A stretch of 64,000 nt of DNA from Hippasteria phrygiana (taxonomy: Eukaryota; Echinodermata; Asteroidea; Valvatida; Goniasteridae), in the NCBI GenBank assembly GCA_037893225.1, contig JAZGUH010000279.1, forward strand, positions 682,001-746,000, given 5' to 3'. Position 1 is the first letter of the stretch, and the number at the start of each line of letters is the position of its first letter. Both the position numbers and the translations under genes were made by a program. The notes below the pieces were generated by a model, which worked only from the letters and a program-made list of their open reading frames with translations, did no database searches and had not been told where the DNA came from. Positions 1 to 9,980 of the stretch are shown here, in pieces.

Positions 1-63
1 GTTTGAATTTTCTCCACAAGTGTTAACTCTAAGAAGCCGCCGATAATTGGAACATGTAGCGCC

Positions 64-69
64 AGATCT
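64..69. other. Class-dependent BglII hexamer
   Basis: AGATCT is present once in most monomers at positions 64-69. It is abolished by C64 in mF, mE (930), mZ and relatives, and by A at 28840. Digestion would give 232-bp fragments with class-dependent dimers and longer steps, which gives a direct test of the class map. Confidence 0.8.
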
Positions 70-111
70 AAGCTATCCATACATGTCAAAATTACTGAAT
101 TTGGTTGATAT

Positions 112-127
112 TTCATGCAATTATGAA
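112..127. other. Short dyad TTCAT-6-ATGAA
   Basis: Five-base inverted arms flank GCAATT. The dyad is intact in classes with G125 and loses one pair in classes with A125 (ATAAA). Such short dyads are common in centromeric satellites, but this one is small enough to be chance. Confidence 0.35.
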
Positions 128-212
128 TGAGTAAAGCAAGTCCATACCCCAGGGAATTTGACAGGCATGGAGCAATAATTAAAAGGTAATCTGCACACAG
201 ATGGTGGCCGGG

Positions 213-245
213 AAGAAAATAAACATTGCGAGGTTTGAATTTTCT
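213..245. other. Constant core across the monomer junction
   Basis: Monomer positions 213-232 plus 1-13 of the next unit are the longest stretch with no recurrent variant. The only exceptions noticed in 275 units are the extra A at 36418-36422 and C at 26001. The core contains AATAAACATTGCGAGG followed by an AT-rich run. Constancy may reflect a protein-binding or positioning constraint, or only the chance absence of mutations in the founding classes. Confidence 0.5.
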
Positions 246-464
246 CCACAAGTGTTAACTCTAAGAAGCCGCCGATAATTGCAACATGTAGCGCCAGATC
301 TAAGCTATCCATACATGTCAAAATTACTGAATTTGGTTGATATTTCATGCAATTATGAATGAGTAAAGCAAGTCCATACCCCAGGGAATTTGACAGGCAT
401 GGAGCAATAAATAGACGGTAATATGTACACAGATGTTGGCCGGAAAGAAAATAAACATTGCGAG
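233..464. repeat. Monomer class mB
   Basis: Diagnostic bases are G22, A45, C50, A98, G125, AGACGG at 181-186 and T194. It always follows mA where seen. The copies at 34578 and 36900 carry T164, whereas this copy has G164. Confidence 0.75.
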
Positions 465-696
465 GTTTGAATTTTCTCCACAAGTTTGAACTCTAAGAAT
501 CCGCCGATGATTGCAACATGTAGCGCCAGATCTAAGCTATCCATACATGTCAAAATTACTGCATTTGGTTGATATTTCATGCAATTATAAATGAGTAAAG
601 CAAGTCCATACCCCAGGGAATTTGACAGGCATAGAGCAATAAATAAAAGGTAATATGCACACAGATGGTGGCCGGAAAGAAAATAAACATTGCGAG
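465..696. repeat. Monomer class mC
   Basis: Diagnostic bases are G24, T36, A125, G164, A169 (GCATAG instead of GCATGG), AAAAGG at 181-186 and G204. The A169 change is a good private tag. Other copies are at 37132, 37829, 40151, 41776 and 48276; 45258 is the same with G92. Confidence 0.8.
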
Positions 697-929
697 GTTT
701 GAATTTTCTCCACAAGTGTTAACTCTAAGAAGCCGCCGATAATTGCAACATGTAGCGCCAGATCTAAGCTATCCATACATGTCAAAATTACTGAATTTGG
801 TTGATATTTCATGCAATTATGAATGAGTGTAAAGCAAGTCATACCCTAGGGAATTTGACAGGTATGGAGCAATAAATAGAAGGTAATATGCACACAGATG
901 TTGGCCGGAAAGAAAATAAACATTGCGAG
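697..929. repeat. Monomer class mD (233 bp)
   Basis: This is a 233-bp unit: GT is inserted after 130 and one C is lost near 142, giving GAGTGTAAAGCAAGTCATAC. It also carries T150, which creates the palindrome CCCTAGGG, T166 and AGAAGG at 181-186. Copies with T150 and G92 are at 1162, 37364, 38061, 42008, 45722 and 48740; this copy has T92. Those at 1162, 45722 and 48740 (called mD2) have T22 and G45. Confidence 0.85.
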
Positions 930-1161
930 GTTTGAATTTTCTCTACAAGTTTTAACTCTGGGAAGCCGCCGATGATTGCAACATGTAGCGCCCGATCTAA
1001 GCTATACATACATGTCAAAATTACTGCATTTTGTTGATATGTCATGCAATTATGAATGAGTAAAGCAAGTCCATACCCCAGGGAATTTGACATGCATGGA
1101 GCAATAAATAGACGGTAACATGTACACAGATGTTGGCCGGAAAGAAAATAAACATTGCGAG
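930..1161. repeat. Monomer class mE
   Basis: Tags are T103 with G112 (TTTTGTTGATATGTCATG), T164 and C190, which yields AACATGTAC. This copy has an mF-like head (T15, GG at 31-32, C64, A77). The copies at 40383, 45490 and 48508 have an mB-like head instead (called mE2), so the same tail is joined to two different heads. Confidence 0.75.
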
Positions 1162-1626
1162 GTTTGAATTTTCTCCACAAGTTTTAACTCTAAGAAGCCG
1201 CCGATGATTGCAACATGTAGCGCCAGATCTAAGCTATCCATACATGTCAAAAGTACTGAATTTGGTTGATATTTCATGCAATTATGAATGAGTGTAAAGC
1301 AAGTCATACCCTAGGGAATTTGACAGGTATGGAGCAATAAATAGAAGGTAATATGCACACAGATGTTGGCCGGAAAGAAAATAAACATTGCGAGGTTTGA
1401 ATTTTCTCTACAAGTTTTAACTCTGGGAAGCCGCCGATGATTGCAACATGTAGCGCCCGATCTAAGCTATACATACATGTCAAAATTACTGCATTTGGTT
1501 GATATTTCATGCAATTATGAATGAGTAAAGCGAGTCCATACCCCAGGGAATTTGACAGGCATGGAGCAATAAATAAAAGGTAATATGCACACAGATGTTG
1601 GCCGGAAAGAAAATAAACATTGCGAG

Positions 1627-1858
1627 GTTTGAATTTTCTCCACAAGTTTGAACTCTAAGAATCCGCCGATGATTGCAACATGTAGCGCCAGATCTAAGCT
1701 ATCCATACATGTCAAAAATACTGCATTTGGTTGATATTTCATGCAATTATGAATGAATAAAGCAAGTCCATACCCCAGGGAATTTGACATGCATGGAGCA
1801 ATAAATAGACGGTAATATGTACACAGATGTTGGGCGGAAAGAAAATAAACATTGCGAG
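1627..1858. repeat. Monomer class mH
   Basis: C15, G24, T36, A92, A131 (GAATGAATAAAG), T164, AGACGG, T194 and G208 (TTGGGCGG). G208 is nearly private to this class. It is normally followed by mI. Confidence 0.8.
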
Positions 1859-2322
1859 GTTTGAATTTTCTCTACATGTTTTAACTCTGGGAAGCCGCCG
1901 ATGATTGCAACATGTAGCGCCAGATCTAAGCTATACATACATGTCAAAATTACTGCATTTGGTTGATATTTCATGCAATTATGAATGAGTAAAGCAAGTC
2001 CATACCCCAGGGAATTTGACATGCATGGAGCAATAAATAGACGGTAATATGCACACAGATGGTGGCCGGAAAGAAAATAAACATTGCGAGGTTTGAATTT
2101 TCTCTACAAGTTTTAACTCTGGGAAGCCGCCGATGATTGCAACATGTAGCGCCAGATCTAAGCTATACATACATGTCAAAATTACTGCATTTGGTTGATA
2201 TTTCATGCAATTATAAATGAGTAAAGCAAGTCCATACCCCAGGGAATTTGACAGGCATGGAGCAATAAATAGACGGTAATATGCACACAGATGGTGGCCG
2301 GAAAGAAAATAAACATTGCGAG

Positions 2323-2554
2323 GTTTGAATTTTCTCCACAAGTGTTAACTCTAAGAATCCGCCGATAATTGCAACATGTAGCGCCAGATCTAAGCTATCC
2401 ATACATGTCAAAAATACTGCATTTGGTTGATATTTCATGCAATTATGAATGAATAAAGCAAGTCCATACCCCAGGGAATTTGACATGCATGGAGCAATAA
2501 ATAGACGGTAATATGTACACAGATGTTGGCCGGAAAGAAAATAAACATTGCGAG
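2323..2554. repeat. Monomer class mK
   Basis: C15, G22, T36, A45, A92, A131, T164, AGACGG and T194. Class mK2 (exemplar 3483-3714) is the same with G36. It is followed by mL or mM. Confidence 0.8.
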
Positions 2555-2786
2555 GTTTGAATTTTCTCTACAAGTTTTAACTCTGGGAAGCCGCCGGTGA
2601 TTGCAACATGTAGCGCCAGATCTAAGCTATACATACATGTCAAAATTACTGCATTTGGTTGATATTTCATGCAATTATGAATGAGTAAAGCAAGTCCATA
2701 CCCCAGGGAATTTGACATGCATGGAGCAATAAATAGACGGTAATATGTACACAGATGTTGGCCGGAAAGAAAATAAACATTGCGAG
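2555..2786. repeat. Monomer class mL
   Basis: T15, GG at 31-32, G43 (GCCGGTGATT), A77, C98, T164, AGACGG, T194 and G207. G43 is shared only with mM and the chimera at 18101. Confidence 0.8.
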
Positions 2787-3018
2787 GTTTGAATTTTCTC
2801 TACAAGTTTTAACTCTGGGAAGCCGCCGGTGATTGCAACATGTAGCGCCAGATCTAAGCTATACATACATGTCAAAATTACTGCATTTGGTTGATATTTC
2901 ATGCAATTATGAATGAGTAAAGCAAGTCCATACCCCAGGGAATTTGACATGCATGGAGCAATAAATAGACGGTAATATGTACACAGATGTTGTCCGGAAA
3001 GAAAATAAACATTGCGAG
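2787..3018. repeat. Monomer class mM
   Basis: Identical to mL except T207 (TTGTCCGG, which creates a BspEI hexamer TCCGGA). The copies at 3715 and 6964 share a private ATACACGG (C182). Confidence 0.8.
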
Positions 3019-3250
3019 GTTTGAATTTTCTCCACAAGTTTGAACTCTAAGAATCCGCCGATGATTGCAACATGTAGCGCCAGATCTAAGCTATCCATAC
3101 ATGTCAAAATTACTGCATTTGGTTGATATTTCATGCAATTATAAATGAGTAAAGCAAGTCCATACCCCAGGGAATTTGACAGGCATGGAGCAATAAATAG
3201 ACGGTAATATGCACACAGATGGTGGCCGGAAAGAAAATAAACATTGCGAG
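3019..3250. repeat. Monomer class mN
   Basis: C15, G24, T36, C98, A125, G164, AGACGG, C194 and G204. In the 2.7-22 kb domain it closes the ten-monomer block or follows mM. Confidence 0.75.
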
Positions 3251-3482
3251 GTTTGAATTTTCTCCACAAGTTTTAACTCTAAGAAGCCGCCGATAATTGC
3301 AACATGTAGCGCCAGATCTAAGCTATCCATACATGTCAAAATTACTGAATTTGGTTGATATTTCATGCAATTATGAATGAGTAAAGCAAGTCCATACCCC
3401 AGGGAATTTGACAGGCATGGAGCAATAAATAAAAGGTAATCTGCACACAGATGGTGGCCGGGAAGAAAATAAACATTGCGAG
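3251..3482. repeat. Monomer class mO
   Basis: C15, T22, AA at 31-32, A45, A98, G125, G164, AAAAGG, C191, G204 and G212. The copies at 12069 and 21581 have A191 (called mO2). Confidence 0.75.
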
Positions 3483-3946
3483 GTTTGAATTTTCTCCACA
3501 AGTGTTAACTCTAAGAAGCCGCCGATAATTGCAACATGTAGCGCCAGATCTAAGCTATCCATACATGTCAAAAATACTGCATTTGGTTGATATTTCATGC
3601 AATTATGAATGAATAAAGCAAGTCCATACCCCAGGGAATTTGACATGCATGGAGCAATAAATAGACGGTAATATGTACACAGATGTTGGCCGGAAAGAAA
3701 ATAAACATTGCGAGGTTTGAATTTTCTCTACAAGTTTTAACTCTGGGAAGCCGCCGGTGATTGCAACATGTAGCGCCAGATCTAAGCTATACATACATGT
3801 CAAAATTACTGCATTTGGTTGATATTTCATGCAATTATGAATGAGTAAAGCAAGTCCATACCCCAGGGAATTTGACATGCATGGAGCAATAAATACACGG
3901 TAATATGTACACAGATGTTGTCCGGAAAGAAAATAAACATTGCGAG

Positions 3947-4178
3947 GTTTGAATTTTCTCCACAAGTTTGAACTCTAAGAATCCGCCGATGATTGCAACA
4001 TGTAGCGCCAGATCTAAGCTATCCATACATGTCAAAATTACTGCATTTGGTTGATATTTCATGCAATTATAAATGAGTAAAGCAAGTCCATACCCCAGGG
4101 AATTTGACAGGCATGGAGCAATAAATAGACGGTAATATGTACACAGATGTTGTCCGGAAAGAAAATAAACATTGCGAG
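3947..4178. repeat. Monomer class mP
   Basis: C15, G24, T36, C98, A125, G164, AGACGG, T194 and T207. Class mP2 (exemplar 39454-39685) is the same with G207. Both normally precede the 233-bp class mQ. Confidence 0.75.
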
Positions 4179-4411
4179 GTTTGAATTTTCTCCACAAGTT
4201 TGAACTCTAAGAATCCGCCGATGATTGCAACATGTAGCGCCAGATCTAAGCTATCCATACATGTCAAAATTACTGAATTTGGTTGATATTTCATGCAATT
4301 ATGAATGAGTGTAAAGCAAGTCATACCCCAGGGAATTTGACAGGCATGGAGCAATAAATAGAAGGTAATATGCACACAGATGTTGGCCGGAAAGAAAATA
4401 AACATTGCGAG
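4179..4411. repeat. Monomer class mQ (233 bp)
   Basis: This is a 233-bp unit with the same GT insertion and C loss as mD, but with C150, C166, G24, T36, A98 and AGAAGG. Copies are at 7428, 23205, 25294, 27847, 30400, 39686, 44097, 47811, 50829, 54542, 57095, 58952 and 60345. Related 233-bp units with other heads are at 33185, 35738 and 41311. The class is a reliable HOR boundary marker. Confidence 0.88.
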
Positions 4412-4643
4412 GTTTGAATTTTCTCTACAAGTTTTAACTCTGGGAAGCCGCCGATGATTGCAACATGTAGCGCCCGATCTAAGCTATACATACATGTCAA
4501 AATTACTGCATTTGGTTGATATTTCATGCAATTATGAATGAGTAAAGCAAGTCCATACCCCAGGGAATTTGACAGGCATGGAGCAATAAATAAAAGGTAA
4601 TATGCACACAGATGTTGGCCGGAAAGAAAATAAACATTGCGAG
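4412..4643. repeat. Monomer class mF
   Basis: T15, GG at 31-32, C64 (CCCGATCT, which destroys the BglII hexamer), A77, C98, G125, G164, AAAAGG at 181-186 and C194. It is one of the commonest classes and the usual unit after the 233-bp class mQ. A sub-lineage at 23438, 23902 and 25527 carries CTAGGC instead of CTAAGC at 69-74. Confidence 0.85.
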
Positions 4644-4875
4644 GTTTGAATTTTCTCCACAAGTTTGAACTCTAAGAATCCGCCGATGATTGCAACATGT
4701 AGCGCCAGATCTAAGCTATCCATACATGTCAAAATTACTGCATTTAGTTGATATTTCATGCAATTATAAATGAGTAAAGCAAGTCCATACCCCAGGGAAT
4801 TTGACAGGCATGGAGCAATAAATAGACGGTAATATGCACACAGATGTTGGCCGGAAAGAAAATAAACATTGCGAG
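4644..4875. repeat. Monomer class mR
   Basis: C15, G24, T36, C98, A103 (CATTTAGTTG), A125, G164, AGACGG and C194. A103 is the tag. A sub-lineage at 23670, 24134 and 25759 has T24. Confidence 0.8.
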
Positions 4876-5107
4876 GTTTGAATTTTCTCTACAAGTTTTA
4901 ACTCTGGGAAGCCGCCGATGATTGCAACATGTAGCGCCAGATCTAAGCTATCCATACATGTCAAAATTACTGTATTTGGTTGATATTTCATGCAATTATG
5001 AATGAGTAAAGCAAGTCCATACCCCAGGGAATTTGACAGGCATGGAGCAATAAATAGACGGTAATATGTACACAGATGTTGGCCGGAAAGAAAATAAACA
5101 TTGCGAG
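4876..5107. repeat. Monomer class mS
   Basis: T15, GG at 31-32, A64, C77, T98 (ACTGTATT), G125, G164, AGACGG and T194. T98 is shared only with mU, the chimera at 14853 and the last, truncated unit. Confidence 0.8.
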
Positions 5108-5339
5108 GTTTGAATTTTCTCCACAAGTTTGAACTCTAAGAATCCGCCGATGATTGCAACATGTAGCGCCAGATCTAAGCTATCCATACATGTCAAAATT
5201 ACTGCATTTGGTTGATATTTCATGCAATTATAAATGAGTAAAGCAAGTCCATACCCCAGGGAATTTGACAGGCATGGAGCAATAAATAAAAGGTAATATG
5301 CACACAGATGTTGGCCGGAAAGAAAATAAACATTGCGAG
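5108..5339. repeat. Monomer class mT
   Basis: C15, G24, T36, C98, A125, G164, AAAAGG and C194. It follows mS or mV. The copy at 12997 has a private ATAACTAAAAGG (C at 13175). The copy at 29704 has AGACGG instead. Confidence 0.75.
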
Positions 5340-5846
5340 GTTTGAATTTTCTCTACAAGTTTTAACTCTGGGAAGCCGCCGATGATTGCAACATGTAGCG
5401 CCCGATCTAAGCTATACATACATGTCAAAATTACTGCATTTGGTTGATATTTCATGCAATTATGAATGAGTAAAGCAAGTCCATACCCCAGGGAATTTGA
5501 CAGGCATGGAGCAATAAATAAAAGGTAATATGCACACAGATGTTGGCCGGAAAGAAAATAAACATTGCGAGGTTTGAATTTTCTCCACAAGTTTGAACTC
5601 TAAGAATCCGCCGATGATTGCAACATGTAGCGCCAGATCTAAGCTATCCATACATGTCAAAATTACTGCATTTAGTTGATATTTCATGCAATTATAAATG
5701 AGTAAAGCAAGTCCATACCCCAGGGAATTTGACAGGCATGGAGCAATAAATAGACGGTAATATGCACACAGATGTTGGCCGGAAAGAAAATAAACATTGC
5801 GAGGTTTGAATTTTCTCTACAAGTTTTAACTCTGGGAAGCCGCCGA

Positions 5847-8800
5847 TGATTGCAACATGTAGCGCCAGATCTAAGCTATACATACATGTCAAAATTACTG
5901 CATTTGGTTGATATTTCATGCAATTATGAATGAGTAAAGCAAGTCCATACCCCAGGGAATTTGACATGCATGGAGCAATAAATAGACGGTAATATGTACA
6001 CAGATGTTGGCCGGAAAGAAAATAAACATTGCGAGGTTTGAATTTTCTCTACAAGTTTTAACTCTGGGAAGCCGCCGGTGATTGCAACATGTAGCGCCAG
6101 ATCTAAGCTATACATACATGTCAAAATTACTGCATTTGGTTGATATTTCATGCAATTATGAATGAGTAAAGCAAGTCCATACCCCAGGGAATTTGACATG
6201 CATGGAGCAATAAATAGACGGTAATATGTACACAGATGTTGTCCGGAAAGAAAATAAACATTGCGAGGTTTGAATTTTCTCCACAAGTTTGAACTCTAAG
6301 AATCCGCCGATGATTGCAACATGTAGCGCCAGATCTAAGCTATCCATACATGTCAAAATTACTGCATTTGGTTGATATTTCATGCAATTATAAATGAGTA
6401 AAGCAAGTCCATACCCCAGGGAATTTGACAGGCATGGAGCAATAAATAGACGGTAATATGCACACAGATGGTGGCCGGAAAGAAAATAAACATTGCGAGG
6501 TTTGAATTTTCTCCACAAGTTTTAACTCTAAGAAGCCGCCGATAATTGCAACATGTAGCGCCAGATCTAAGCTATCCATACATGTCAAAATTACTGAATT
6601 TGGTTGATATTTCATGCAATTATGAATGAGTAAAGCAAGTCCATACCCCAGGGAATTTGACAGGCATGGAGCAATAAATAAAAGGTAATCTGCACACAGA
6701 TGGTGGCCGGGAAGAAAATAAACATTGCGAGGTTTGAATTTTCTCCACAAGTGTTAACTCTAAGAAGCCGCCGATAATTGCAACATGTAGCGCCAGATCT
6801 AAGCTATCCATACATGTCAAAAATACTGCATTTGGTTGATATTTCATGCAATTATGAATGAATAAAGCAAGTCCATACCCCAGGGAATTTGACATGCATG
6901 GAGCAATAAATAGACGGTAATATGTACACAGATGTTGGCCGGAAAGAAAATAAACATTGCGAGGTTTGAATTTTCTCTACAAGTTTTAACTCTGGGAAGC
7001 CGCCGGTGATTGCAACATGTAGCGCCAGATCTAAGCTATACATACATGTCAAAATTACTGCATTTGGTTGATATTTCATGCAATTATGAATGAGTAAAGC
7101 AAGTCCATACCCCAGGGAATTTGACATGCATGGAGCAATAAATACACGGTAATATGTACACAGATGTTGTCCGGAAAGAAAATAAACATTGCGAGGTTTG
7201 AATTTTCTCCACAAGTTTGAACTCTAAGAATCCGCCGATGATTGCAACATGTAGCGCCAGATCTAAGCTATCCATACATGTCAAAATTACTGCATTTGGT
7301 TGATATTTCATGCAATTATAAATGAGTAAAGCAAGTCCATACCCCAGGGAATTTGACAGGCATGGAGCAATAAATAGACGGTAATATGTACACAGATGTT
7401 GTCCGGAAAGAAAATAAACATTGCGAGGTTTGAATTTTCTCCACAAGTTTGAACTCTAAGAATCCGCCGATGATTGCAACATGTAGCGCCAGATCTAAGC
7501 TATCCATACATGTCAAAATTACTGAATTTGGTTGATATTTCATGCAATTATGAATGAGTGTAAAGCAAGTCATACCCCAGGGAATTTGACAGGCATGGAG
7601 CAATAAATAGAAGGTAATATGCACACAGATGTTGGCCGGAAAGAAAATAAACATTGCGAGGTTTGAATTTTCTCTACAAGTTTTAACTCTGGGAAGCCGC
7701 CGATGATTGCAACATGTAGCGCCCGATCTAAGCTATACATACATGTCAAAATTACTGCATTTGGTTGATATTTCATGCAATTATGAATGAGTAAAGCAAG
7801 TCCATACCCCAGGGAATTTGACAGGCATGGAGCAATAAATAAAAGGTAATATGCACACAGATGTTGGCCGGAAAGAAAATAAACATTGCGAGGTTTGAAT
7901 TTTCTCCACAAGTTTGAACTCTAAGAATCCGCCGATGATTGCAACATGTAGCGCCAGATCTAAGCTATCCATACATGTCAAAATTACTGCATTTAGTTGA
8001 TATTTCATGCAATTATAAATGAGTAAAGCAAGTCCATACCCCAGGGAATTTGACAGGCATGGAGCAATAAATAGACGGTAATATGCACACAGATGTTGGC
8101 CGGAAAGAAAATAAACATTGCGAGGTTTGAATTTTCTCTACAAGTTTTAACTCTGGGAAGCCGCCGATGATTGCAACATGTAGCGCCAGATCTAAGCTAT
8201 CCATACATGTCAAAATTACTGTATTTGGTTGATATTTCATGCAATTATGAATGAGTAAAGCAAGTCCATACCCCAGGGAATTTGACAGGCATGGAGCAAT
8301 AAATAGACGGTAATATGTACACAGATGTTGGCCGGAAAGAAAATAAACATTGCGAGGTTTGAATTTTCTCCACAAGTTTGAACTCTAAGAATCCGCCGAT
8401 GATTGCAACATGTAGCGCCAGATCTAAGCTATCCATACATGTCAAAATTACTGCATTTGGTTGATATTTCATGCAATTATAAATGAGTAAAGCAAGTCCA
8501 TACCCCAGGGAATTTGACAGGCATGGAGCAATAAATAAAAGGTAATATGCACACAGATGTTGGCCGGAAAGAAAATAAACATTGCGAGGTTTGAATTTTC
8601 TCTACAAGTTTTAACTCTGGGAAGCCGCCGATGATTGCAACATGTAGCGCCCGATCTAAGCTATACATACATGTCAAAATTACTGCATTTGGTTGATATT
8701 TCATGCAATTATGAATGAGTAAAGCAAGTCCATACCCCAGGGAATTTGACAGGCATGGAGCAATAAATAAAAGGTAATATGCACACAGATGTTGGCCGGA

Positions 8801-9095
8801 AAGAAAATAAACATTGCGAGGTTTGAATTTTCTCCACAAGTTTGAACTCTAAGAATCCGCCGATGATTGCAACATGTAGCGCCAGATCTAAGCTATCCAT
8901 ACATGTCAAAATTACTGCATTTAGTTGATATTTCATGCAATTATAAATGAGTAAAGCAAGTCCATACCCCAGGGAATTTGACAGGCATGGAGCAATAAAT
9001 AGACGGTAATATGCACACAGATGTTGGCCGGAAAGAAAATAAACATTGCGAGGTTTGAATTTTCTCTACAAGTTTTAACTCTGGGAAGCCGCCGA
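5847..9095. repeat. 14-monomer HOR, copy 2 (3249 bp)
   Basis: Same class order as the preceding copy and no difference noticed between them. The match runs on to 9128, where A77 versus C77 ends it (5880 versus 9129). The two copies therefore overlap by about 33 bp of common sequence at the junction, as expected for a direct tandem duplication by exchange within homologous monomers. A collapse or expansion error in assembly would look similar. Confidence 0.88.
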
Positions 9096-9516
9096 TGATT
9101 GCAACATGTAGCGCCAGATCTAAGCTATCCATACATGTCAAAATTACTGTATTTGGTTGATATTTCATGCAATTATGAATGAGTAAAGCAAGTCCATACC
9201 CCAGGGAATTTGACAGGCATGGAGCAATAAATAGACGGTAATATGTACACAGATGTTGGCCGGAAAGAAAATAAACATTGCGAGGTTTGAATTTTCTCCA
9301 CAAGTTTGAACTCTAAGAATCCGCCGATGATTGCAACATGTAGCGCCAGATCTAAGCTATCCATACATGTCAAAATTACTGCATTTGGTTGATATTTCAT
9401 GCAATTATAAATGAGTAAAGCAAGTCCATACCCCAGGGAATTTGACAGGCATGGAGCAATAAATAAAAGGTAATATGCACACAGATGTTGGCCGGAAAGA
9501 AAATAAACATTGCGAG

Positions 9517-9748
9517 GTTTGAATTTTCTCTACAAGTTTTAACTCTGGGAAGCCGCCGATGATTGCAACATGTAGCGCCAGATCTAAGCTATCCATACAT
9601 GTCAAAATTACTGTATTTGGTTGATATTTCATGCAATTATGAATGAGTAAAGCAAGTCCATACCCCAGGGAATTTGACAGGCATGGAGCAATAAATAAAA
9701 GGTAATCTGCACACAGATGGTGGCCGGGAAGAAAATAAACATTGCGAG
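9517..9748. repeat. Monomer class mU (mS head, mO tail)
   Basis: Positions 1-170 match mS (T15, GG at 31-32, T98, G164). Positions 180-232 match mO (AAAAGG, C191, G204, G212). The switch lies between 165 and 182. It is an established chimera that has itself been amplified (16245, 19029, 22741, 24830, 29936, 32489, 34114, 35042). Confidence 0.75.
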
Positions 9749-9980
9749 GTTTGAATTTTCTCCACAAGTGTTAACTCTAAGAAGCCGCCGATAATTGGAA
9801 CATGTAGCGCCAGATCTAAGCTATCCATACATGTCAAAATTACTGCATTTGGTTGATATTTCATGCAATTATAAATGAGTAAAGCAAGTCCATACCCCAG
9901 GGAATTTGACAGGCATGGAGCAATAAATAGACGGTAATATGTACACAGATGTTGTCCGGAAAGAAAATAAACATTGCGAG
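9749..9980. repeat. Monomer class mV (mA head, mP tail)
   Basis: The head matches mA (G22, A45, G50). The tail from about 98 on matches mP (C98, A125, AGACGG, T194, T207). The switch lies between 51 and 98. It follows mU in every copy seen (13461, 16477, 19261, 22973, 25062, 30168). Confidence 0.75.

Larger units (their letters stand above)
1..232. repeat. Reference monomer and class mA
   Basis: This unit fixes the monomer numbering used throughout. Recurrent variable positions are 15, 19, 22, 24, 31-32, 36, 43, 45, 50, 64, 77, 92, 98, 103, 112, 125, 131-132 (GT insertion), 142-143 (C deletion), 150, 164, 166, 169, 179, 182, 184, 190, 191, 194, 204, 207, 208 and 212. Class mA has G22, A45, G50, A98, T179, A182/A184, C191, G204 and G212. 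Other mA copies are at 32721, 34346, 35274 and 36668. The copies at 32721 and 35274 share a private GTAAAACAAG instead of GTAAAGCAAG. Confidence 0.9.
1..2597. repeat. Heterogeneous left segment of the array
   Basis: Class order is mA-mB-mC-mD-mE-mD2-mF-mH-mI-mJ-mK, then the first 43 bases of an mL unit. No HOR is repeated within the segment. Its first three units recur in the same order at 36668-37363. The order mF-mH-mI-mJ-mK-mL recurs at 42241-43632, 45955-47346 and 48973-50364, so this end belongs with the 36-62 kb class order, not with the 9-32 kb order next to it. It contains two 233-bp units, at 697 and 1162. Confidence 0.8.
2598..5846. repeat. 14-monomer HOR, copy 1 (3249 bp)
   Basis: From monomer start 2787 the order is mM-mN-mO-mK2-mM-mP-mQ-mF-mR-mS-mT-mF-mR, closing with an mI-like unit at 5804. 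The period is 13 x 232 + 233 = 3249. Matching to copy 2 starts just after the G43/A43 difference at 2597/5846 and continues to 5879/9128. Both copies carry the private ATACACGG (C at 3896 and 7145), so copying took place after that mutation. Confidence 0.88.

Noticed and set aside
76..147. Internal subrepeats: TCCATAC at 76 and 141, ACATGT at 52 and 81
   Set aside because: Only 6-7 bases match and the flanks do not align, so there is no evidence that the monomer arose from smaller repeats.
173..225. AATAAA hexamers in each unit (in AGCAATAAAT and GAAAATAAAC) as polyadenylation signals
   Set aside because: The hexamer is expected by chance in AT-rich DNA, and there is no transcription unit to end. 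Satellite transcripts are possible but are not shown by the sequence.
121..483. Open reading frames of 75-120 codons on the minus strand in every unit, reading through one and a half monomers
   Set aside because: The unit length is 3 x 77 + 1, so successive copies fall in rotating frames and overlap each other by 131 bp. The longest form begins at TTG, there is no ribosome-binding or splice context, and the class differences do not favour synonymous sites. They are by-products of a repeat with few stops on that strand.
2598..9128. Exact tandem HOR copies as proof of very recent duplication
   Set aside because: Assemblers can expand or collapse such arrays. Without spanning reads the copy number at any one HOR cannot be taken as established, so it is reported only as seen in this sequence.
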